Source: Candidatus Rifleibacteriota bacterium (lineage in GTDB: Bacteria > Riflebacteria > Ozemobacteria > Ozemobacterales > Ozemobacteraceae). From it: a stretch of DNA of 58,568 bases. Position 1 is the first letter of the stretch. Each line of letters starts with the position of its first letter. The translations under genes were made by a program, and so were the position numbers. Positions 24,419 to 32,830 of the stretch are shown piece by piece. The stretch spans positions 1 to 58,568 of the forward strand of contig JAKQOH010000109.1 in assembly GCA_029565415.1 (NCBI GenBank). The letters run 5' to 3'. Under the pieces are notes generated by a model. It made no database searches and was not told the origin of the DNA. It saw nothing but the letters and a program-made list of their open reading frames with translations.

Positions 24419-25168
24419 TCAGGGGATCCGCAACAGTTTGTGTACCTGCGGAATCCAGCGGACTTCGGAAAAATGTGGGCGCAGCACCTGGAGCCACTCC
24501 AGGATGAGCCGGCTGTCCCAGTCCCCGAGCGAGGATGCGCTGGCCGAGAACGGCTGGACGACTGCTGTATAGCGATGCGTATCTATTTTCTCGAGTCCCC
24601 GGACGATCTCATCCGGATCATCGACGGCGTCGACGACCAGCTTGAGATACGAACGGTCCGGGGGAACGGCGGCGAGAAAGCGTCGGTGCCGCTCGGCCGT
24701 CCTGCCGTTCAGCCCCCACGTTTTCGACAGCTTCAGATCGACGCTCCAGAAGTCGATGAACTCCGCGACCTCGGCCGCTTCGTCCACCAGAGTCCCGTTC
24801 GTCTCGAGAAACACTTTCACCCCGTCACGGCGGCAGCAGCGCCCGAATTCGCGCACGAACCGCGCCTGGCAGAGGGGCTCGCCGCCGGTCAGGGAGACGC
24901 TGTGAAAATCCCCGAGCGGATACTCGCTCGAGACGAGGTCAAAGAGCGCCGTTGCGCCGATGGGATTCGCGATCTGCTGCGACCGTCGGCCCGGCCACGG
25001 GGCAAGCACGAAGCCCGGACCCGCTGCCCAGGACTTCCGGGTGTCGCAGGTTCTGCACAGCAGGTTGCACCCGGCAAACCGCACGAACAGCTGCATCAGG
25101 CCGACCTGCATCCCCTCCCCCTGGATCGAGGGAAACACCTCGATCAGCTCAGCCGCGGAATCAGCCAT
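24419..25168 (-). CDS. queE: 7-carboxy-7-deazaguanine synthase (radical SAM)
   Basis: 249 residues. It has EVFPSIQGEGMQVGLMQLFV, the cluster-binding C34-x3-C38-x2-C41 in FAGCNLLCRTCDT, and VSLTGGEPL for S-adenosylmethionine binding, all typical of QueE, which contracts carboxy-tetrahydropterin to 7-carboxy-7-deazaguanine in queuosine/archaeosine precursor synthesis. The segment between the cluster and TGGEP is longer than in minimal QueE. GGAGG lies 5 nt before ATG 25168, which overlaps the ligA stop by 8 bp. The other queuosine genes (queC, queD, queF) are not in the window. Confidence 0.87.
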   Translation of the reverse strand: MADSAAELIEVFPSIQGEGMQVGLMQLFVRFAGCNLLCRTCDTRKSWAAGPGFVLAPWPGRRSQQIANPIGATALFDLVSSEYPLGDFHSVSLTGGEPLCQARFVREFGRCCRRDGVKVFLETNGTLVDEAAEVAEFIDFWSVDLKLSKTWGLNGRTAERHRRFLAAVPPDRSYLKLVVDAVDDPDEIVRGLEKIDTHRYTAVVQPFSASASSLGDWDSRLILEWLQVLRPHFSEVRWIPQVHKLLRIP

Positions 25169-27218
25169 GGGATCCTCCTTGGTCTTCCGAAAAAGCCGCC
25201 ATCGCCATCAGGGCGTGCTCATCGATGATCGCGATTCCCAGCGATTCGGCCTTGGTCTTCTTGCCCGAGGTGTAGCCCGCCCCTTCGAGCGAGCCGATCA
25301 CCAGGTAACTCGTCTTCGCCGACACCGAACCGCTGATGCGGCCGCCATGCCGCTTGACGAGTGTCTCCAACTCCGAGCGGGGCACGCTCGCCTCGCCCGT
25401 GATGACGAACGTCTTTCCCGACAGCGTGGGGGCGGCGGTCGCGGGTGCCGCTCCGGCCGGGGCGCCGGTCCACCAGCCCGAGAGGCGGTCGATCCAGGCC
25501 TGGTTCTCCGGAGCCGCGAGAAACGCGGTGATGCAGCCGGCGACCTTTTCCCCGATGCCCGGCACCGAAACGAGCTCCTCGGCCGATGTGGCGCGGAACG
25601 CGGCGAGCGTCGGGAACCGGTGCGCCAGGTCTTCCGCCGAGACGGCGCCCACGTTCGGAATCCCCAGGGCGGCGATCACCTTCCCGAGCGGCCGGGTGCG
25701 CGCTTTTTCTATGTTCAATAATATTTTATCCGCCAGCTTCTCCCCCATCCGGTCGACGCCCAGCAGATCCTCCCGGCTCAGGCGGAACAGATCCGTCGCT
25801 TCCCCGACGAGGCCGGCCGCGATCAGCCGGTCGATCAACTGCGGCCCCACGTTTTCGATCTCCATCATCGAGACGAAGTAGATGATCCGCCGGGCCAGCA
25901 TGCCTTGACAGGCGGGATTCACGCACCGCACGACGGTCGACTCGCCCGCCTCGGGCTCGCTTTCCTCGACCTCGCGGCTGATGCGGGTCGCCTCTCCGCA
26001 GGCCGGACAGGCGGCGGGGGGCTCGATCGGCGTCTCGGTGCCGGTACGCTCGTCCCGTCGCGCCTCGACCACGTAGGGAATGATGAACCCGGCCTTCTCG
26101 ACGACGACGCGGTCCCCCAGCCGGATGTCCTTCTCCCGGATCTGGTCCAGGTTGTGCAGGGAGGCCCGCGAGACCGTGGTGCCGCCCAGTTCGACCGGGT
26201 CGAGCACGGCGACGGGCGTGATCTGCATCCGGCCGACCTGCCAGATAACCGAGGAGAGCCGCGTCACGGCCTGCTCCTGGGCGAACTTGTACGCGGTCGC
26301 CCAGCGCGGGGCTTTGGCCGTCTCGCCGAGCTCGCGCCGCAGGGCCAGCGCGTCGACCTTCAGCACGACCCCGTCGATGTCAAAGTCCAGCTCCCGCCGG
26401 AGGCGGTCGGCCTCGTAAATATATTCTTCAATATCTTCCAGGCTGTTGCACCGCCGCGCCGGCTCGTTCACCGTGAATCCCTGGCTCCGGAGGAAATCGA
26501 GGGAGTCCCAGTGGGTGGCGAATCCCAGTTCCCGGGCCTGGGCGATGTCGTAGACCGTGACCCGCAGACCGCGCGCCGCCGCGACGGCCGGATCCAGGCT
26601 CTTCAGCGTGCCGGCCGCCAGGTTGCGGCAGTTCTTGAACGGCTCCTCGCCGGCCTCGAGCCGCTCCCGGTTCAGGACGGTCAGCCGCGATCGGGGTACC
26701 CATACCTCCCCCCGCACGTCCATGTCGAAGTCGCTCCCGATGCGCAGCGGCAGGGAACGAACGGTGCGGGCGTTGCCGGTCACGATGTCGCCCGTCTGGC
26801 CGTCGCCGCGCGTGAGGCCGGCCGCCAGTCGGCCGTCGCGATAGGTGAGGGAGATCGAAACCCCGTCGATCTTCAGCTCCGCCACGATCGGGAAGATCCG
26901 TTCGCCCGCGATCCGCTGCATCCGGCCGATCCAGTCGGCCAGATCCCCTCGGCTGTAGGCGTTGTCGAGGCTCATCATCGGGACGCGGTGCCGCGCCGTG
27001 TCGAACGAGGTCGCAACACCCCCGACCCGACAGGTGGGAGAGTCGGGCGTGGCGAGCTCCGGGTGCTTCTCTTCCAGGTGCCGCAGTTCGGCCATCAGCG
27101 CGTCGAACTCGGCGTCGCCGATCTCGGGCGCATGTTTCACGTAATATAGCCACTCGTGGCGCCGGATCTGGCTCCGGAGCTGCTCCACCCGCCCGGCCGG
27201 ATCGTGATGCTCGGTCAT
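25161..27218 (-). CDS. ligA: NAD-dependent DNA ligase
   Basis: 685 residues, normal length. Order: NAD-binding Ia (YYVKHAPEIGDAEFDALMAE), adenylation domain with the nucleophile K116 in AELKIDGVSISL, TRGDGQTGDIVT, the VRGEVWVP motif, DFDIDGVVLKVD, OB fold (WQVGRMQITPVA, where most relatives have VGRTG), four-Cys zinc finger (CPACG...CVNPAC), HhH repeats (LGIPNVGAV, VPGIGEKVAG) and a BRCT domain (LSGKTFVITGEASVPRSELE). It seals nicks in replication and repair. A beta-propeller gene lies 18 bp upstream. Two short AT-rich islands interrupt its GC-rich codons (about 25708-25735 and 26413-26445). Confidence 0.95.
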   Translation of the reverse strand: MTEHHDPAGRVEQLRSQIRRHEWLYYVKHAPEIGDAEFDALMAELRHLEEKHPELATPDSPTCRVGGVATSFDTARHRVPMMSLDNAYSRGDLADWIGRMQRIAGERIFPIVAELKIDGVSISLTYRDGRLAAGLTRGDGQTGDIVTGNARTVRSLPLRIGSDFDMDVRGEVWVPRSRLTVLNRERLEAGEEPFKNCRNLAAGTLKSLDPAVAAARGLRVTVYDIAQARELGFATHWDSLDFLRSQGFTVNEPARRCNSLEDIEEYIYEADRLRRELDFDIDGVVLKVDALALRRELGETAKAPRWATAYKFAQEQAVTRLSSVIWQVGRMQITPVAVLDPVELGGTTVSRASLHNLDQIREKDIRLGDRVVVEKAGFIIPYVVEARRDERTGTETPIEPPAACPACGEATRISREVEESEPEAGESTVVRCVNPACQGMLARRIIYFVSMMEIENVGPQLIDRLIAAGLVGEATDLFRLSREDLLGVDRMGEKLADKILLNIEKARTRPLGKVIAALGIPNVGAVSAEDLAHRFPTLAAFRATSAEELVSVPGIGEKVAGCITAFLAAPENQAWIDRLSGWWTGAPAGAAPATAAPTLSGKTFVITGEASVPRSELETLVKRHGGRISGSVSAKTSYLVIGSLEGAGYTSGKKTKAESLGIAIIDEHALMAMAAFSEDQGGSHG

Positions 27219-27236
27219 CGTGGTTTCCCGGGCCGG

Positions 27237-28472
27237 TCAGCGGTCGAAGGCATCGAGCGCCAGCGCCTGGACACCGCCCGAGGTGCCTACCCACAGCGTG
27301 CCGGAAGAGAGCGCCAGCGAGGTCACGTCCGAGGCGAGCAGCCCGTCCGCAGGTGTGAGGACGCGTGTCAGACCGCCCCGGATCCGGACCAGACCCTCCG
27401 GACAGCCCGCCCATACGTCCTCGCCCACCGGAACGACCGCGTCGACCCGGTCGGTCGGCATGCTCCGGGAGCGGTTGAACACCTCCCACTCGGCCCGGGT
27501 GCCGGTGAACAGCTGCTCGATCGGGGTGCGGAGCCGGCAGAGCCCGGCGGGCGTCGCCGCCCAGACGGCCCCCGCTTTCGATACCGCCAGCGATAGAATC
27601 CAGTTGTGGGCGAGATTCGTCGCGAACATGTCGATCGTGTGCCAGGCCGTGGGATTCGCCGCCGGCTGCCGCGTGTCCCAGATGCTCAGACCGTCGTCAT
27701 TCCCGCACAAGGCCCAGAAACCCAGCCGCGCGACGGCGCCGATCCACAGGTCGGCCAGGCCGCCGTTCGAGATCCGCTTCGTGACCGTCTCGAACCGGCC
27801 GTCCGGAAGCCGGAAGGAGATGCCGTTCTGGGTGCCGATCCACAGGATCGCTCCGTCCCAGGCCAGCGTCCAGACCATGTCGTGAGCGAGTCCGTCGGCG
27901 GCCGTGAACCGCTCGAACCGCCGCCCGTCCGTGGTCCGGAACAGTCCCTCGTAACTGCCGATCCAGAGCGCCGCCCCGTCGTGCGCCAGCGAGGTGGCCG
28001 GCCGCGCAGGAAAGCCCCCGTCTCGGGGCGTCATCTGCGTCACCTGGCCGGCCGCGATCCGCGCCAGGCCGTCCTCGGTCGCGACCCACACCTGCCCGTC
28101 GGGGGCCGGCAGGATCGCCCGGACGGCGGGCAGCGGCGCGACGACCTGCCACCAGGCCGGAATGCTGCGCATCACCGACGGGCCCGTTCCGGCGAACTGG
28201 GCCGGAGTGACGACCGGCGGCTTGTCTCCGGGAGTCACGACGGGAATCCGCTCCTCGCTCCGGGGGATCGGGGCATTGGGCGGGAGCGGTGGAGGCGTCA
28301 TGACGATGGGCTGCGAGGTGTTCGCGACGGGCGGAAGAAGCTGCGGTGTCGCGGCTTGTTCCGGTCGGCCGAACCGCATGCTGTAGAGAAGCGTGAAGAC
28401 GAGGATCAGCCCGGCCCAGAACGCCAGATTCGAGCCGTTGGGGTCTCGGGCAAGGGGGTGTTTCGGTGTCAT
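27237..28472 (-). CDS. Membrane-anchored beta-propeller protein
   Basis: 411 residues. One N-terminal anchor (NLAFWAGLILVFTLLYSM, about 15-32) leads to a Pro-rich linker and then repeats of about 40-50 residues of the kind seen in two-component-regulator propellers: GQVWVATEDGLARIAAGQVT, ALWIGSYEGLFRTTDGRRFE, ILWIGTQNGISFRLPDGRFE, DVWAGCPEGLVRIRGG, TLWVGTSGGVQAL. It is probably a periplasmic seven-bladed propeller without an attached kinase. GGGAGG lies 6 nt before ATG 28472. It is between an ABC-type binding protein and ligA; a ligand or partner is not evident. Confidence 0.72.
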   Translation of the reverse strand: MTPKHPLARDPNGSNLAFWAGLILVFTLLYSMRFGRPEQAATPQLLPPVANTSQPIVMTPPPLPPNAPIPRSEERIPVVTPGDKPPVVTPAQFAGTGPSVMRSIPAWWQVVAPLPAVRAILPAPDGQVWVATEDGLARIAAGQVTQMTPRDGGFPARPATSLAHDGAALWIGSYEGLFRTTDGRRFERFTAADGLAHDMVWTLAWDGAILWIGTQNGISFRLPDGRFETVTKRISNGGLADLWIGAVARLGFWALCGNDDGLSIWDTRQPAANPTAWHTIDMFATNLAHNWILSLAVSKAGAVWAATPAGLCRLRTPIEQLFTGTRAEWEVFNRSRSMPTDRVDAVVPVGEDVWAGCPEGLVRIRGGLTRVLTPADGLLASDVTSLALSSGTLWVGTSGGVQALALDAFDR

Positions 28473-28488
28473 CGGTTCCCTCCCGTCC

Positions 28489-29616
28489 TTACGATTCCGT
28501 GGGGACGAACCGGCCGGCCTTCACGACCGACAGTTCGACCGGGCGCGTTTCGTTGCCGGTCGCGTCGAGACCGCCCGGGCCGGTCACACCCTGATAGGCG
28601 GAGATGCCGGCGAGCGCCTCCCGCACCGGGATCCCCCGCTCGCCCGCAGTCCGGAACGCCGTGGCGGCAAGCTGGAGCGCATCATACCCGTGCGCCGCGA
28701 ACGAGTCGGCTTCGGTGCCGTACGCCCGCTGGTAGTCTTCCAGGAACCGGCGCGTCACCTCGCCCCCGCGGGTCGGGTTGAACGGCATCGTGACGAGCGC
28801 CCCTTCGGCCGCCGGACCCGCCAGATCGAGGAAGCCGGTCGTCGCCATCCCGTCGCCGCCCAGGATCGGCATCCGCATCCCCAGCTCCCGCGCCTGGCGC
28901 ACGATGAGCGCGGATTCGCGGGCAAGGCCCCAGACCAGCAGCCCGTCGGGATTCTGCTGGCGGATCGATTCCAGCAGGGGCGAGAAGTTGGTCATGCCGG
29001 AATCGAACGCGACGCTGACGGGAATCGCCTGGCCGAGCGCCGCTGCCTTCTCGGCATATACGCGCGCCCCCATGGAGCCATACTTGTTGCTGTCGTGGAT
29101 GATCGCCACCCGGCGCAGATTCAGCCGCCGGACGGCCGTGCGGGCCAGGGATTCGGCCTGAACCGTGTCATCGCTGAGACACCGGAAGGTATACCGGAAC
29201 CCGACCCGCGTGATGAACGGATTCGTGCTGACCGAGGTCAGCAGCGGCACGCGGGCGCGCTCGCAGATCCGCTGCACGTTCATCGTCGCATCCGAGCTCA
29301 CGGCGCCGATCACGAGCGCGACGTTCTGCCGGTAGATCAGCTCCCGCGTCGCCTCGGCCGCGACGAGCTTGTCGTTCGACTCGTCGAGATACACCAGCTC
29401 CACGGTTCGGCCGCCGATGCCGCCGGCCGCATTGATGGCCGTGGCCGCGAGATTCAGCCCGTTGCGCATCGCCAGCCCGTACACGGCCGTCGAGCCGGAA
29501 AGCGGTGCGATGACACCGATCTTCAGCGTGTTCCCGCCGGTCCCCAGGCCCGCCCAGATCAGTGAGCCGATCACCAGAAGGGCGACGAGCTGGGGAAAAC
29601 CGAAGACATGTTTCAT
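28489..29616 (-). CDS. Branched-chain amino-acid-type ABC substrate-binding protein
   Basis: 375 residues. After an N-terminal hydrophobic anchor or signal (LVALLVIGSLIWAGLG) comes a type I periplasmic binding fold: LKIGVIAPLSGSTAVYGLAM, NAAGGIGGRTVELVYLDESN, LVIGAVSSDATM, VAIIHDSNKYGSMGARVYAE, GTEADSFAAHGYDALQLAAT. This is the LivJ/Peripla_BP_6 class, which delivers amino acids, urea or amides to an ABC importer. No permease or ATPase is encoded nearby, only a small membrane protein upstream. ATG 29616 is chosen for GGAGGAG 6-7 nt before it. No lipobox Cys is visible. Confidence 0.83.
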   Translation of the reverse strand: MKHVFGFPQLVALLVIGSLIWAGLGTGGNTLKIGVIAPLSGSTAVYGLAMRNGLNLAATAINAAGGIGGRTVELVYLDESNDKLVAAEATRELIYRQNVALVIGAVSSDATMNVQRICERARVPLLTSVSTNPFITRVGFRYTFRCLSDDTVQAESLARTAVRRLNLRRVAIIHDSNKYGSMGARVYAEKAAALGQAIPVSVAFDSGMTNFSPLLESIRQQNPDGLLVWGLARESALIVRQARELGMRMPILGGDGMATTGFLDLAGPAAEGALVTMPFNPTRGGEVTRRFLEDYQRAYGTEADSFAAHGYDALQLAATAFRTAGERGIPVREALAGISAYQGVTGPGGLDATGNETRPVELSVVKAGRFVPTES

Positions 29617-29668
29617 CCCACGCTCCTCCATGACGAAAAGTATGTATTATTAGATATAATACTGAAGG

Positions 29669-30037
29669 TCATCCGCCGACGGCGGTCTTGATGTAGGGCA
29701 GCATCAGCAGAAGAATTCCGATATACAGGGCCATCGAGAAGAAAAACAGCAGGGTGAAGAAGAAAAACGGGCTTTCCCGCACGATCTTGCGGAAAAACTC
29801 GCCCTCGACCTCCTCCTTGGGCCGGAATTTCCGGGAGAACTTGTCGAAGACGAACACCGTCAGCGCGCCCAGGCCGATGAAGCCGAACGAAAAGCCGAAG
29901 CCCGTGGCGAAGATCCAGGTGTGCTGGTGGTTCGGCGCGGCTGAAAACAGCAGCCACGAGGCGCCGAGACTGATCACGAGCAGCGAGCAGAAGACGACCG
30001 AGGCCCAGAACAACCATGCCCAGAGGAATTCTTTCAT
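29669..30037 (-). CDS. Small three-helix membrane protein, unknown
   Basis: 122 residues with three predicted membrane helices: about 5-30 (LFWASVVFCSLLVISLGASW), 42-62 (IFATGFGFSFGFIGLGAL) and 92-114 (FFFTLLFFFSMALYIGILLL), joined by a charged cytoplasmic loop (FDKFSRKFRPKEEVEGEFFR). No family recognised. It lies 9 bp after the MazG-like gene and 52 bp before the ABC-type binding protein gene, in a gap that holds an AT-rich GTATTAT-N5-ATAATAC dyad. A role as an accessory to the binding protein is only a guess from context. Confidence 0.65.
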   Translation of the reverse strand: MKEFLWAWLFWASVVFCSLLVISLGASWLLFSAAPNHQHTWIFATGFGFSFGFIGLGALTVFVFDKFSRKFRPKEEVEGEFFRKIVRESPFFFFTLLFFFSMALYIGILLLMLPYIKTAVGG

Positions 30038-30046
30038 GGCAGGGCC

Positions 30047-30508
30047 TCAGGACCGCACTTTTTCCCAGGTGCCGCGGAAGCGGTCAGCCGGGTATTTGCG
30101 CCGGTTCTTCCCCATCTTCTGCTGAAGCGCCGCGGCCAGGTCGATTTCGAGAATGTTCGATAAACTCAGCAGATAGGCAAGCACATCGGCCATCTCGTCG
30201 GCGATCTCGCCGCGCTTGGCATGCGTAAGCTCGGCCGGCGAAGGGTGTTCCCATTGGAAATGCTCGAGCAGCTCGGCCGCTTCGATCGCGACCGATGCCG
30301 CCACATTCTTCGGTGTGTGATACGAAGACCATTCCCGTTCGGAGATGAATGCCCGGACGAGATCCTTCAGCGCCTCGACCGTCGTCACGTGATCCGAAAA
30401 GGTTGCGGTACCCGTGGTTGTCGGGGATTCAGAAGGGGGAGTCTGCGCCCGGACGGCGCGCTTCGGGGAGGTGGGGGTCGGGGTGGCGCTCGTGGCTCGT
30501 CTGGTCAT
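30047..30508 (-). CDS. MazG-like dCTP pyrophosphatase family protein
   Basis: 153 residues. The core from about residue 41 matches the dCTPase/RS21-C6 branch of MazG nucleotide pyrophosphohydrolases: TVEALKDLVRAFISEREW, HTPKNVAASVAIEAAELLEH (metal-binding Glu), EIADEMADVLAYLLSL (second E-x2-D metal motif) and QKMGKNRRKYP. It removes pyrophosphate from (modified) dCTP to clean the nucleotide pool. The first 40 residues are Thr/Ser/Pro/Arg-rich and probably disordered; an in-frame GTG at 30388 would give a standard 113-residue enzyme without them, and neither start has a strong ribosome site. Confidence 0.83.
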   Translation of the reverse strand: MTRRATSATPTPTSPKRAVRAQTPPSESPTTTGTATFSDHVTTVEALKDLVRAFISEREWSSYHTPKNVAASVAIEAAELLEHFQWEHPSPAELTHAKRGEIADEMADVLAYLLSLSNILEIDLAAALQQKMGKNRRKYPADRFRGTWEKVRS

Positions 30509-30526
30509 GGGTGGGTGGTCGCGGGG

Positions 30527-31861
30527 TCACTCGCGGGCAAGGCGTTCGACCGAGGCCGCTTCGGCCAGCATCGCGGCGTTGAGCCGAAGAATCTGCCAGG
30601 CGAGATCCAGATTCACCTTCTCGAATGTGTCGGTGACCTGGTGATACGTCGGATTGTCGTCATACTCGGATTCGATCGTCAGCACCGTCGGAACCTGCTT
30701 CTTCAGGAACGGTACGTGATCCGAGCCCCAGGGATTCGTGCTGATCTGCGTCGAGAGGGTGGTGTGGGCCGCGGCGAGCTCGGCCATGCGCTCGGCCATC
30801 TCGCGGTTGAAGGCGGCCGTTTCGAGCACCATCGACAGCGGCGCCTTGGCGTCGAATCCGATCATGTCCATATTGATCACGGCCCGCAGATTGGCCAGTT
30901 CGGCCGGCGGCAGCGCCGCCACGTAGGCTTTCGAGCCGAGCAGGCCCTGCTCCTCGCCCATGACAAGAACATACCGCACGCTCGCCCGGCCCTTGCGGCC
31001 CTGCATCAGACGCGCGAGGGCGAGCACGCCGGCGGCCCCCGAACCGTTGTCGTCAGCTCCCGGAGCGAGGGTCGAGGCTTTCGGCGAGGTGCTGTCGAGG
31101 TGGCCGAGAATGATCACTTCCCCGGCGTTCGCCGGATCGAAGCCCGGCTGAACCGCCTCGATGTTCGCGCTGGGCGCTCCGGCGCTGCCGAACGCCTGTC
31201 GGCGCACCTGCAACCCCATCGCGGTGAGGGAGCGTTCGACATACGCGAGGGCTTTCGCCCCGCCCGCAGAGTAGGTGGAGCGGGTCTGGAGGTCAGCGAG
31301 GGCTTTCAGGTCGGCGGCGAACGCTTCACGATCGATGCGGTCGACGAATGCTCCGATGGGATCCTCGGCTGATGGTCGGGACCGGCCGGGCCGGCTCGGC
31401 GGCGTCAGAACGACGGTATCGGCGGGAAGCGGGTCGATGCGGGTGAAGTCGGAAAGCCAGCGGGAGATGCCCATCCGGGCCGTTTCATTGGCCAGGACCA
31501 CGTGGTAACCCTGGCGCCTCAGCAGCGTGCGGACGCCGGGAAACACCTTCCCGCGCAGCGCCGGGTCCTTGGTCGCCAGCAGCCAGGCTTCTTCGCCCGG
31601 CCGGAACGGCGTGGCAGGAACCTCGGGGTGCCGCCGGACGATACTCTCGGCGAGACGACCCCGGCAGATGACGACGGTGTTCGCCCCGATCGTGGTCCAG
31701 GCGAGCTGCGCATCGTCGCTTTTCGAGATCACCGATTTCGCCGTCTCCACCGGCAGGCTGATCGCCCAGCGGCTCTCCGGTTCGGCCGCTCCGGCGTTCG
31801 AACATCCGAGAACGACGGCAAACAGGGCCCCGGCCAGCAGAGAAGTCGTGCGTCGAATCAT
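30527..31861 (-). CDS. M28 family zinc aminopeptidase lipoprotein
   Basis: 444 residues. The N-terminus is a lipoprotein signal (LLAGALFAVVLGCSNAG, lipobox VLGC). After an N-terminal domain of about 170 residues comes an M28 peptidase with all metal ligands: the His in VIILGHLDSTS, Asp in APGADDNGSGAAG, Glu in VMGEEQGLLGSKA, Asp in VINMDMIGFD and His in NPTYHQVTDTFEK. It should cleave N-terminal residues from peptides at the outer membrane or in the periplasm. GGAGG lies 5 nt before ATG 31861, and a promoter candidate is at 31901-31930. It heads the minus-strand run down to DUF2225. Confidence 0.87.
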   Translation of the reverse strand: MIRRTTSLLAGALFAVVLGCSNAGAAEPESRWAISLPVETAKSVISKSDDAQLAWTTIGANTVVICRGRLAESIVRRHPEVPATPFRPGEEAWLLATKDPALRGKVFPGVRTLLRRQGYHVVLANETARMGISRWLSDFTRIDPLPADTVVLTPPSRPGRSRPSAEDPIGAFVDRIDREAFAADLKALADLQTRSTYSAGGAKALAYVERSLTAMGLQVRRQAFGSAGAPSANIEAVQPGFDPANAGEVIILGHLDSTSPKASTLAPGADDNGSGAAGVLALARLMQGRKGRASVRYVLVMGEEQGLLGSKAYVAALPPAELANLRAVINMDMIGFDAKAPLSMVLETAAFNREMAERMAELAAAHTTLSTQISTNPWGSDHVPFLKKQVPTVLTIESEYDDNPTYHQVTDTFEKVNLDLAWQILRLNAAMLAEAASVERLARE

Positions 31862-31900
31862 GCATTCCTCCGTCGGGGGTCACCCGACCCGTTTTCCGCC

Positions 31901-31930
31901 ATCATACCAGTACTCCCGGGAAAATGTATA
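31901..31930 (-). promoter_or_regulatory. Candidate promoter of the M28 peptidase run
   Basis: TATACA (31925-31930) and TATGAT (31901-31906) are 18 bases apart on the minus strand, about 40 bases upstream of ATG 31861. The -35 is imperfect. Confidence 0.4.
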
Positions 31931-31994
31931 CCGTTCCCGTGGCCATGCAGAGGTTCCACGCCTCATCCGCAGATGAAAGAGAGAAGGGCATGAC

Positions 31995-32027
31995 CAAAAA
32001 GAAACTCCCGGGCAGGGCGCCCGGGAG
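31995..32027 (-). terminator. Rho-independent terminator of the rhodanese gene
   Basis: On the minus strand CTCCCGGGCG and GCCCGGGAG pair around a short loop, followed by TTTCTTTTT. It lies about 50 bases after the rhodanese stop. Confidence 0.8.
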
Positions 32028-32077
32028 GAAAAGCGGTTTCGTCGTTCAGGAGGAATGGGAGTGAACCGGAATCGGGA

Positions 32078-32605
32078 TCACTGCTTCACAGGAGGTTTCT
32101 CGACCTCATACCCGGCTTCGATCCAGCCGGCAATGCCCTCGGGATACTCGAGGAGGTTCTTGTAGCCCAGGGATTTGAGGTGCTCGAACAGCTTGTGGCT
32201 TGCAGGACATTTGAGATTGGAACAGTATGTAATGATCAGCGACTCCTTCTCGGGAAGAATCTTGAGAATTTCGCTGACCTTGCTGTCGGCGTTCAGGGAT
32301 TTCGCGCCGGGAATGCGGCGGCCGTCATCGTATTTGCCGCTCCGGGCGTCGAGAATCGTGAGGGGCACCTTGGACTGCAGCAGGGCCCGAAGCCCCGCGG
32401 TGGTGATATTGGAACCGCCATGGATGTGCTTGGGGGATTCCACGGGCTTCTCTGAAGAAGTTGTCGAACAGACTCCGTCGGGGCACTGGGCTTCGGTTTT
32501 CCCCGGCGATTTCTCCGGCCCGCAGCTTCCGCACCCGGCCTCAATCGTGGGCACACCCACGAACGCAAGGGCCAGGACGAGGAGACAAACGACAATGATT
32601 CTCAT
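32078..32605 (-). CDS. Secreted rhodanese-like sulphurtransferase
   Basis: 175 residues. A signal peptide (IIVVCLLVLALAFVGVPTIEA, cleaved about residue 23) is followed by a Cys-rich linker (GCGSCGPEK, QCPDGVC) and a rhodanese domain: LTILDARSGKYDDGRRIPGA, IITYCSNLKCPASHKLFEHL with the active-site Cys in YCSN, and GYKNLLEYPEGIAGW. It should carry or exchange sulphane sulphur, or act in disulphide chemistry, outside the cytoplasm. AGGAGG lies 8 nt before ATG 32605. It is monocistronic, with a good promoter, a DtxR/IdeR-like box and its own terminator, so metal-dependent control is plausible. Confidence 0.87.
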   Translation of the reverse strand: MRIIVVCLLVLALAFVGVPTIEAGCGSCGPEKSPGKTEAQCPDGVCSTTSSEKPVESPKHIHGGSNITTAGLRALLQSKVPLTILDARSGKYDDGRRIPGAKSLNADSKVSEILKILPEKESLIITYCSNLKCPASHKLFEHLKSLGYKNLLEYPEGIAGWIEAGYEVEKPPVKQ

Positions 32606-32673
32606 GGTGATGACCTCCTATGTGAAGGCTGATCTCATTCTGAATGAACGAGGTTTTGATGATGCAAAACATA

Positions 32674-32692
32674 TTAGCCTCATCTAACCTAA
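32674..32692 (-). promoter_or_regulatory. DtxR/IdeR-like operator candidate
   Basis: On the minus strand the 19-mer TTAGGTTAGATGAGGCTAA matches the iron-box consensus TTAGGTTAGGCTAACCTAA at 14 of 19 positions. It begins 5 bases after the -10 hexamer and so covers the transcription start of the rhodanese gene. Confidence 0.4.
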
Positions 32693-32696
32693 TTAG

Positions 32697-32725
32697 ATAA
32701 TACTAACATACGGTTCGTTTGGCAA
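32697..32725 (-). promoter_or_regulatory. Promoter of the secreted rhodanese gene
   Basis: TTGCCA (32720-32725) and TATTAT (32697-32702) are 17 bases apart. The start near 32690 gives an 85-nt leader to ATG 32605. The 225-bp gap to the divergent PfkB gene is AT-rich, unlike its surroundings. Confidence 0.6.
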
Positions 32726-32830
32726 GTAAAATCTTTTTTTCACAAGAAAGCCGTTGCGGTTGCGGGATGACGTCACCCCAAAAACGTGGTACAAACGGAG
32801 AAATCGAGGAAGCGCGAGAGGGGAGAGAAC

